From positions 18,506,510-18,570,509 of the forward strand of contig CM068315.1 of assembly GCA_034766995.1 (NCBI GenBank): a stretch of 64,000 nt of DNA, written 5' to 3'. Shown here in pieces: positions 54,800 to 64,000 of this stretch (position 1 is the stretch's first letter; every line of letters starts with the position of its first letter). A program made the position numbers and the translations under genes. The notes under the pieces were generated by a model. The model made no database searches. It worked only from the letters and a program-made list of their open reading frames with translations, and had not been told where the DNA came from. This DNA comes from Acanthacorydalis orientalis (Eukaryota; Arthropoda; Insecta; Megaloptera; Corydalidae).

Positions 54800-55010
54800 T
54801 AAAAATATTCAATAAATCCTTGTTGAACAATTTTAATTATAACTCGATTTGAATCGTAGTATCAACAATAAAAAATGATCGATAATGATTTATTAAACAC
54901 TTTTAACCAGAAAGAAATTATGGTTTGTGGGATGAAAAAAAGAAATAATTTGTGGAAGTGAATTTAGCTACAGTGTCAGAACTGTATTGTGAGCAAGCAT
55001 ATAATGAACA
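54800..55010. repeat. Uncharacterised repeat X, copy 3
   Basis: AAAAATATTCAATAAATC (about 54800), TTTATTAAACACTTTTAACC (54889), TATGGTTTGTGGGATGAAAA (54919) and TGAATTTAGCTACAGTGTCA (54959) all have counterparts in copy 1; the last is inverted there. No protein. Confidence 0.55.
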
Positions 55011-55378
55011 TTTTTAAATTAAAAACATTTTTTTTAAATAAATAATTAGAAATCACGACCTAAACGGTTCATTATTTACTAGAGGAACGAAAAATGTACA
55101 TATATGAACATTAATCACATTCATTTCTCCATGAAAATGTTAGTAGGTCGACAAATTCTAACATTTTTTTACTTTATAGAATATTATAAATAATTTCGAA
55201 AACAAATATTCTATATAATCTTTTTCAATACAAAATTATTGAAAAATAGCAATCTTTTTTACAACTATATTGTTATTTATTGCCTAAATTGTCCACAAAG
55301 ACGTGAATGAAAAATTCAAAAAAATATTTTTTACATACAGTTCTATCTTTCAATTTATACTCAATAGCACATACAGAC

Positions 55379-55427
<49 letters not shown>

Positions 55428-55559
55428 GTATATAATATCTTATTTAACATTTTATTAATTTCTTATGTTAATTAATTTTAGGATGTACATTTTGATAGAA
55501 TGTATTATACATAAATATTAATTTATTAACGAACATAATTAAATAATTTGAAAATAAAA

Positions 55560-55606
<47 letters not shown>

Positions 55607-56109
55607 TTAGTTCCATGATTAACTAGAAACTTGATATGTTCATTTACTTCTGTTCGTGTCATAATAAATAATAAATGATTCCTGTAGTGCACAGCAGACG
55701 TCTTTTTCATTTAATTTATTAATTATTCAATAATTTTAAATGTTCTGACATCTTTTTTTATCGTAGTTTTACTAAGAAAATTAATTGAACGGTGTACATG
55801 TAATTTTTATTTCTCGAGTGAAATCGTGAGATATATTCTTTTTTTTGTGATTAGAGTACAATGTTTTAATTAGTATTTTCCGTGTAACTTTTTTCTATAA
55901 ACATGCTGTTATTAATAATTGAGCAATAAGGCAGAATAAGATGAAACTTTTAGAATATTGTTGATTCATTAGTTACAGTTTATTTGCGTTTGTATTTTTA
56001 TACTTTAAATTCTAGATATTTATTTAATTATAAATTCCAATTTCTCAATTATGAGTAGATATGTTTCGACGATCGAGAGATTTATTACAAAGACAACATT
56101 GTACACACA
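55011..56109. other. Unassigned AT-rich sequence
   Basis: Nothing recognised apart from two TA tracts. Confidence 0.35.
55383..55425. repeat. (TA)n microsatellite
   Basis: About 21 TA units; a second tract of 41 bp lies at 55562-55602. Confidence 0.95.
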
Positions 56110-56420
56110 AGTGATGATCGTGATTAAAAACGAACATTTTTAAGTCTCGTCGAATCGGATCGATCGTACGGGACAATCGGGATAGACACCGACGACAGCG
56201 ATCGACAGGCGTCCATCTTTCTTAATTTTCACAAGTAAACACGGATCCAACGAACTGCGGCCAAAGACAACACACGCATCGCACACTAACCAATCTTCAT
56301 CGTCCGTGACCATCCACGCGTCCGTTTGTTTCGTTGCGTTTGTCAACTATACGTTCGGTAAACAATGGCCTGTCCTTCCGAGGAGATTTATTTGCTGGTG
56401 GGAATCGTCTTTGAGTGAAC
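56110..56420. promoter_or_regulatory. CpG-richer block with a small open frame
   Basis: GC is raised. On the minus strand a frame bounded by stops (56140 to about 56350) is open for 68 codons, with first ATG near 56314: MVTDDEDWLVCDACVVFGRS and so on to SIRFDET-stop. The composition is protein-like, but there is no known family and no clear splice signal. Could equally be regulatory DNA. Confidence 0.25.
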
Positions 56421-56561
56421 TTTATATGTCAGTGCACATACGTGCGTATAAGTTTATATTATCGTACATGTGATTTTTTCCCTTTTCGTACAGAACAGGA
56501 GTTTATGCCACTTTATATACGAGCCTATCTGTTACACAAGTACACACATCTGTTTTCAAAC

Positions 56562-56562
<1 letters not shown>

Positions 56563-56601
<39 letters not shown>
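56563..56601. repeat. (TA)n microsatellite
   Basis: About 19 TA units followed by TG-containing variants. Confidence 0.95.
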
Positions 56602-56604
<3 letters not shown>

Positions 56605-56639
56605 TATATATGTGTGTGTATGTATGTATAAAGAGATAG

Positions 56640-58508
56640 AAAGAGAAATAAAGAAAGTTTAGAAACCATAACATACTGATTTTACACACAATAAAATTTA
56701 GAAAATTTAAACAGCATCTAAAATACTTTCCATTTATACCTCTGACTGATCTTATACAAATTATAAACGCCATAAAAAAGGACTCAAATTACAAACTAAT
56801 GAGTAACAACGTATCTAAAGTATTTGATATTCGGAGCAGATTATTTTTTAGCATTGCTTACATTTCGATAAGAATTTGAAATTTAAATATTTAGAAAAAT
56901 ATATCTAGCTAGTAGATAAAATTACTTAAGTCAAAAACTAAAAAATCTATTATATTATAAAGCATTACCATAAAAAAGTCCATTGGGAATACAAAGAATA
57001 GTACCATAATGAGGAAGAAGACAAATACTATAGGGAAGACGAGCGTATCAAAAACTCTATGCGCGACAGAAGGCGCATCCGTCATCGTTTTACTAGATGT
57101 GCCTGCTGATGTTTGTACCTATGAATAATTATGCCGGGAAATCCATGACCTATACGAAAGGATGATGAGATACTAACAACAAAAAGCTATACCAGTGATA
57201 GGACCTCTTATACCGGTGATCTCGTAAAAGCTTATCACATGCCTCTATCAATCTCAAACGATCTCACTGATAATTGATTTGTATGCATTACAGCTTTGTA
57301 GATCTAAAAAGTAACAAATCACTGAAATAGAGAGATCTAAATGCGAGTTCTCTCCAATCTAAAAAAAAATCTAGCCTCAAATCCATAATCAGTAACACTC
57401 ATTTTCTTTAAAAACGTGTACAGGTAGTCCAGTTCTCCAAATTACACACTGTTCTTGTTATCATCCGGAACTAAATGCCTCCATAATATCTCACTTCGCT
57501 TAATATCTATTTTTAGTGGAGTGAAAATATACAGTATTAACAGGAACATTAATTTTCAGCAAAAAAATATTTCCACGTCGACTCTTTTCTTTAAACTTCA
57601 ATTAAGAAATCGATATTAGCACAAAAAAACTCCACATTGTCTTCGTTCATATAAAAATTACTGGTTGCACGTCAGATCGACTTTGAATTATTTTCGAGTA
57701 CTTCAAATATTCGGTAATAAATTTCTATACGAAGAAATGTTACTGCTTTCCTATACCCGCGGCACGGTATTCAAATACTGTTGTATTAATGTACTTTTAA
57801 CATGTTATTTTACCATTATATAAAATCAAATTTAAAATTTTTCACTACTAACACAAACAAATTATATGTATTCAGGTTATGGAAATTGATATTTATGCGT
57901 ACTACTATTTAATTTATCGATACAGGAAAAAAATATTTATACACACATTATATATATATATATATATATAATCTGCAAATGCATGTTTATTGAACGGTTC
58001 CGATACGGTGGTCTACTTTTAATTAAATTTAATATAAACTTTAAATTATATACACTCGCACATTTATAAATACGTATGTGTGTATATATAAATGCTAGAG
58101 AGTTTGTGTTAGAGCCAATAAATTAGCTATTTTGTCGCGTCTAGTGTTACCGATATTCATTTCATCTACGGGACCGACAATTTAATTGAACAATATAGAC
58201 GACACAGTGGGCAATTTCGAAGATCAAATTATCTAATTATTACTCACAATAACGATTCACTGCCCCAAAAACAAATAACCCGACGAATCAATCAATACGC
58301 CCTAGGTAGGCGTCAAATATAATACACTTCCTATTTCTCATAGGGAGACAAATTGGTTTTCGACTCGGCCACTAATTGTGAACACACATTACTGGCATTA
58401 ATTATCGTTAACGGATAGCAGCGGGTTTTTTTTCCAGTCCGTTTCCATATTGTGTCCTGTTCGTTTACGTTTCAGTTTTTTTTAAAAAAAGGAACATTAA
58501 CACACGTT

Positions 58509-58549
<41 letters not shown>

Positions 58550-59556
58550 AATACATCATATATAATATAATACATCTTAGTTATTCTAGTAAAAAAAAAT
58601 CCACCGTGTTCCGTTTTAATAGAAACAAACACAATTTCAATTAAACATCGCTCGTGTACTCGAAAATCAACGATCGTAGAATACATTTATCTTCATTTTA
58701 TTAAATGTGAAAAACAAGAACGCATTAGAGAACTTAACGGGCCAACCTCATTTGTCTCGTTCAACAAGCGATCCGATTGTGTTCTCGTAAGGGGAGACTT
58801 CAAATACTCGTGTGTCAATTGACTATATTCCAATAATTTAGTATCATAGTATTCCAATAATTTCCGGATTATTTCACTTAAAACTCTCTGTGTATTAAAT
58901 GCGCTCGATTAGGTGTCTAATTAGTATCGATAATTATGACAGGTTCTTAAATAGATGTCTGTTTGCCACATTAAAATATTTTTAAATATACAAACACGAA
59001 TCGAGCCGTCTTCTAGTTTCACAAACTAGTATTATATACGAACGAATCAGTGGTAATAGACAGTCAGTAAAAACATAGTGCTATTATAAAAGCAATTTAT
59101 TTCTAAGTTTTCGACTGATTTTATTAGAAAAAGTAAGTAATTTTTACATGTCAGTTGAATAGTATCATAAAACAGATACTTTTTAAATTTATATACTAAT
59201 TTACTCTTTCGATCTTAGGCCTGTTAAATCACTCTTATATTATTCTGTTGTGATTGATCGATCTATCGATTGCAATAAAATACTACGAATTAATTCAGAC
59301 ACTAAAACCTAGAAAAAATACACCTATTGGATAACAGATAATAATATAAAAATAGACGCTTATGACTAAACGCATATTTATTAAGAGTACAAAATTTAGC
59401 CATGGATGAACTGTCAAAAGCAGCCTAACAGGATTTTATGAAAAAGTGCTCTACAAGATGGTAAAAACTCCTCATTCTAAACAAGGTTTAATTCTTGGTA
59501 TTGAAAACTTGCAATATATAGAGATACAAAGGTCATTTCGTTGTATTCAACTTTAT
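56640..59556. other. Unique AT-rich sequence
   Basis: No gene recognised. 57000-57300 is slightly GC-richer with short frames. 58130-58460 is CG-richer with TAATTA words (candidate conserved non-coding). (TA)12 at 57948-57971 and (TA)18 at 58512-58547. Confidence 0.35.
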
Positions 59557-59897
59557 CACTGTTCTACAAACTGTGTTCCGTGGACCACTAGGGTTCCGAG
59601 AGTCGAAGTCAAAATTCGAAAGAATTTTCTGAGAAAAAATCCGAAAAGCTAAAAATTCAATATTATTTAATTTATAATTACTTATAAGCACCTATTATTA
59701 TGTAGTAAAACTATATTTATGAGTACACATTATGACCCCGCTCAATCAGATGTAAATAATAAAATTTGATCATGTAAGATGACTGATTTTCAGAACTTGT
59801 CGGTTACGCACCTTGAGTTTTCTAGAGATAGTAGGAGTTTCGCAAAATATATATAATTTTGAGAGCTCTGTGAGTCGACAAAGTTTGAAGACTACTG
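59557..59897. mobile_element. Degenerate hAT MITE (341 bp)
   Basis: Left end CACTGTTCTACAAACTGTGT and right end, read inward, CAGTAGTCTTCAAACTTTGT match each other and the hAT 'CAG.G.TTCTCAAAC' type. Inside the left end is GTTCCGTGGACCACTAGGGT plus a second TTCCG, a phrase common in hAT non-autonomous elements. No clear 8-bp target duplication remains and no transposase is present. Confidence 0.65.
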
Positions 59898-60718
59898 ACA
59901 ATAGAAACCGTATCGTTTATTACTGGACGGATTTCACAATAAATATACAAATAAATTGTAAACTCAAATTTATAATCATAAATAAAATCCATCACCCGTT
60001 TTATTCAGTAGTATTCTACTTCAGAAACAATATGATATTTAGCCGTAAATAAAAGTGACTTGTAAAAAATATTCCACTATTTTTGGAAAAAAGCAAGAAC
60101 TATACATTTATGTTTAAAATTCGGTACAATAAATAAGTACGAGATAAAAATTCGTCGCTTATTTACATTTCACAAGATTACTGTTCCTTTTTGAATAAAA
60201 GGCAACATTTATTAGGGCCGGAATCAAATTTATGACACGATCACTTTACTAGCCACTAACCCAAGACCTATCTCCTCAACTTGCCCGATAACCGTTTTAC
60301 ATAATTATTTAATGCATACGTCATGTTTCGTTAAATCAACGACGGCCTGAACACTTTCGCGTTCGATATCGTTCAGAAAGATTAGAAAATAATAGAAATA
60401 TTACTTAAAGTATCTAATTTACAATGAGGGGAATTATTTTTACCGTCGGTTATAATTTATTTCCTTAGACTTGCTTCTTCGTAGATTATTAAAACTTATC
60501 GCTCAGAAGGAAACTAAAGCTATTTTTCACACATGCATAGAACACAAGTGTACACAGTAATTCATTATATAATAATTATAATAATATGTTTGCATACACT
60601 CACTTAAAATAGCAAATCTAATGAAATGATTTTCAAGAAAAAAACAAACTAATTTTTACTAATTTACAGATCAATTAGATGCACTTAAAAGTTGGTACTA
60701 AAAAAGCTAATGGTTTTA
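59898..60718. other. Unassigned AT-rich sequence
   Basis: No feature seen. Confidence 0.35.
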
Positions 60719-60720
60719 TA

Positions 60721-61996
60721 CGAGGGTGATTTAAAAAGTTCGCGACATGACATTATAAGTGACGGTAATATTTTATTTTTTTTTTGGTGCATTACAAAGC
60801 GATATATATATATATATCTTATACATGAACTCAAAGTCTATAATTAATGTGACAAACAGTTTGTTGCATTGAAGTAAAGCTCTTTTGTGCCATTGTTGAA
60901 ATGGATAAAGTTGAACATTGTGCGGTAATAATGTTTATTGTCAAAAAAGACTCAACGCTGACAGAAATATTTAATAAGATGAAAAGTCTACTGGGTGATA
61001 GTGCACCTTCCTATACAACCGTCAGAAAGTGAGCACCTGAATTTAAATGAGGTCATGTAAGCTTATAAGTTAACCTGCGTAGTGGACATTCTAAAACTGA
61101 AATCTCAGAAGAAATCATCCACAAATTGCACTATATTGTCTTACAGGATCGACGATTGAAGGTGTACGAAATTGATAAGGTTGCGGGTGCCTCAAATGAA
61201 TGCGTGTATCAAATCCTAACTGAAGAGTTAGGTATGAAAAAGCTATCGGCAAGATGGGTTCCGCGTTTGCTAATAATTGATCATAAACTCATTCGAGTTC
61301 AAATTTCCCAAGAGTGCTTGGATCGATATAAGTGCGATACGGCTGTCTTTATCTGTGACTATAGATGAGGCTTCGATTAAAAATTATACTCCAGAGTCAA
61401 AACAACAATCAAAACAATGTAAGCATGGTGATTCTCGGTCACCAAAAAAAGCAAAATCAGTTTTATCGTCTGGAAAAGTTATGGCTTCAATTTTTGGGGA
61501 TGCTAAAGGGATCCTGCTGATTTATTGCCTTCTAAGGGTCAAACGATGACAGGAGAGTATTATGCTGAACTTATGGATCAACTCGACAAAACAATTCATG
61601 ATAAAGGCAGGTTTATCCAAGAAAAAAATCATTTTCAAACAGGACAATGCACGTACCGATACAAGTGTTGTATCCATGGCCAAACTCGCAATTGAAGTAC
61701 GACTTCATCCAGCTTATTCTCCAGGTTTGGCCTCTTCAGATTTCCATCTGTTTCCAAAACTTAAAAAACTCATTGGTGGTAGATGATTATCATCAGATGA
61801 AGAACTGATAGCAACAGTGAATCGCTATTTTGAGAACCTTCAAGCAAAGGATTTCCGAGACGGCATAAAATCTCTGGAGCATCGCTGTATGAAGTGCATT
61901 GAAGTTCAGAGTGATCATATTGAAAAATAAAAGTAATTTAACAACACAAGATCTATTCTTTCATAGTTAGGCCTCGAACTTTTCAAATTGGCCTCG
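60721..61996 (+). mobile_element. Full-length irritans-type mariner, degenerate (1276 bp)
   Basis: Ends CGAGGGTGATTTAAAAAGTT and, read inward from the right, CGAGGCCAATTTGAAAAGTT (18 of 22 positions match) lie between TA at 60719-60720 and 61997-61998. The length is that of a complete mariner. Sister of the truncated copy at 24676-25318. Confidence 0.93.
60901..61930 (+). pseudogene. Irritans-type mariner transposase pseudogene
   Basis: A start codon is present: MDKVEHCAVIMFIVKKDSTL, then LLGDSAPSYTTVRK-stop (first HTH). After shifts comes LQDRRLKVYEIDKVAGASNE, then ELGMKKLSARWVPRLL (second HTH and WVPR linker) and RVQISQECLDRY. TIDEASIKNYTPESKQQSKQ keeps the first Asp but lacks ETW. KKIIFKQDNARTDTSVVSMA keeps the second, and LASSDFHLFPKLKKLIGGR the third. 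It ends IEVQSDHIEK-stop. At least four stops or shifts. About 343 codons when aligned, the normal family length. Confidence 0.88.
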
Positions 61997-61998
61997 TA

Positions 61999-63010
<1,012 letters not shown>

Positions 63011-63027
63011 GTGCATGTGTGTACATG

Positions 63028-63050
63028 ACCTACTGTTACATACAGTAGGT
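63028..63050. repeat. 8-bp stem hairpin
   Basis: ACCTACTG and CAGTAGGT flank a 7-nt loop. Confidence 0.85.
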
Positions 63051-63356
63051 GGTACTATTGTTTCGTTATTTCATTCTCCAGATCAATTTGTAAAGTTGTA
63101 AAAGTGCATAGGAAGACATAAATATATATAAAAAACGGGGAAATATTATATTTCATGTACACTCTATAGAAATTATTTATTCGATTACGCTTTAAAGTAC
63201 ATAAATGTATATTATTGAGAATAAATTTACGCCCGTAATAATATTTACATTAACGTAAATGAATACAATTCTGCAATTACTGACATTTGTATGCTGAATA
63301 CAGTTTCAGTTATGATACTAATTATTATTAAAATGATCGAACATAATAAATTTATC
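63051..63356. other. Unassigned AT-rich sequence
   Basis: No feature seen. Confidence 0.35.
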
Positions 63357-63365
63357 ATATATATT

Positions 63366-63438
<73 letters not shown>
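63357..63438. repeat. (TA)n(TG)n microsatellite
   Basis: About 60 bp of TA followed by (TG)11. Confidence 0.95.
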
Positions 63439-63473
63439 TTTTATTACGTTTCCATACTATTTATAACTCAGAT

Positions 63474-63479
<6 letters not shown>
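63436..63479 (-). repeat. Distal 3' block of the RTE-like element, second copy
   Basis: Matches 36831-36874 at 40 of 44 bases. Confidence 0.8.

Positions 63480-63541
<62 letters not shown>
63480..63541. repeat. (TA)n tract between retrotransposon 3' end and distal block
   Basis: About 30 TA units ending TGTATATATATCATC, as next to the first retrotransposon copy. Confidence 0.95.
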
Positions 63542-63542
<1 letters not shown>

Positions 63543-64000
63543 CATCATCAACAACAACAATAATAATAATAACAACCTCTGTCAATCCACTGCTGTATAA
63601 ATGGTTCTTCCATGATTTTCCATTTTGTACGATTGAATACCTTTTTTTCTACTGATTCTTTTTTTCTAATAGCGCTACAGTTCAGGGTGAGCTTTGGCCT
63701 GCTTTAAGATGTTCCTCCACATTGGACGATCTTGTGCGATCATTCTCCAGTTATTAACTTGAATTGTCTGTACGTCATTCTCTACGCCGTCGAACCATCT
63801 AGCTCTGAGTCTACCTCTAGCTCTGGTACGATCTGGGATGGCGCGAAAAACTTCACTTTGAGCTCGGTTATTCTTCATTCTTATCAGGTGTCGAGCCCAT
63901 CTTAAACGCTGCGTCTTAGCAAAACGGACAATAACGTCGCTTCTTATTACCTCACTCAATTCGTAGTTATTTCTTTTGATATACTCTCGGTTTTCCAATT
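63542..64000 (-). mobile_element. RTE-like non-LTR retrotransposon, copy 2 (cut by window end)
   Basis: The 3' tail in sense reads …CAGCAGTGGATTGACAGAGG, then (TTATTA)n, (TTG)n and ATGATGAT. It is homologous to 37011-37450 and continues past the right edge. Better preserved than copy 1. Confidence 0.85.
63675..64000 (-). CDS. Reverse-transcriptase ORF C-terminus, open to window edge
   Basis: At least 107 codons open from the right edge to a stop at 63675-63677. It carries QRLRWARHLIRMKNNRAQSE, TRARGRLRARWFDGVENDVQ and VNNWRMIAQDRPMWRNILKQ, ending AHPEL. This is the region after the polymerase domain of many insect non-LTR retrotransposon proteins ('RLRW.GH..RM…GRPR.RW.D.VE.DL…NWR..AQDR..WR'). 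The frame is undamaged in view, unlike the copy at 37135-38058, so the element may be younger. The catalytic domain lies outside the window. Confidence 0.75.
   Translation of the reverse strand, partial: LENREYIKRNNYELSEVIRSDVIVRFAKTQRLRWARHLIRMKNNRAQSEVFRAIPDRTRARGRLRARWFDGVENDVQTIQVNNWRMIAQDRPMWRNILKQAKAHPEL

Overview
The window looks like an intergenic or intronic stretch of an AT-rich insect genome. It has many irritans- and cecropia-type mariners, piggyBac, hAT and pogo/Tigger relics, very long (TA)n microsatellites, and no convincing host protein-coding gene, rRNA, tRNA or CRISPR array. Hymenoptera would fit, but the order cannot be fixed from the sequence. I could not run database searches. 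Family names come from recognising protein motifs and terminal repeats by eye.

Layout: about one third of the window is recognisable DNA transposon or retroelement. There are five mariner groups. (1) Seven pieces of a ~570-bp cecropia-like mariner derivative, at 322-892, 2673-2745, 2881-3459, 18735-19318, 34802-35347, 38877-39466 and 52999-53549; all six long copies keep only the N-terminal helix-turn-helix (HTH) half and share one deletion junction. (2) Two full-length but broken cecropia-type mariners at 41118-42401 and 47691-48943. (3) One 919-bp mariner at 20684-21602 with near-perfect ends and an intact catalytic-domain ORF but no HTH. (4) Four 630-810-bp irritans-type derivatives at 9394-10027, 22493-23302, 31938-32744 and 45042-45790, all lacking the HTH half. 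(5) One full-length and one 5'-truncated irritans-type pseudogene at 60721-61996 and 24676-25318.

Other elements: two pogo/Tigger derivatives (7728-8863; 12463-14235, the latter carrying a ~350-bp tandem dimer); an internally deleted piggyBac (17232-18147); two TTAA-flanked piggyBac-like MITEs (44057-44515, 54308-54725); three hAT relics (26541-27111 with a perfect 8-bp target duplication, 28797-29457, 59557-59897); two minus-strand non-LTR (RTE-like) retrotransposon copies (37011-38060, 63542-64000 running off the window); a non-LTR 3' tail (150-221); and a three-copy, partly inverted repeat family that may be Penelope-like (23345-23745, 44834-44930, 54800-55010).

Between these lie AT-rich unique sequence and roughly ten 250-700-bp blocks with more CpG and GC than their surroundings (for example 3960-4700, 14690-15110, 16140-16680, 23925-24430, 30620-31010, 40330-40920, 42760-43270, 46840-47330, 51560-51980, 56110-56420). 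They lack long ORFs with coding character and are best treated as candidate regulatory or conserved non-coding blocks, or possibly small first exons. No genes here work together as a pathway. The biology of interest is how the transposons break, amplify as halves, and interact with TA microsatellites.
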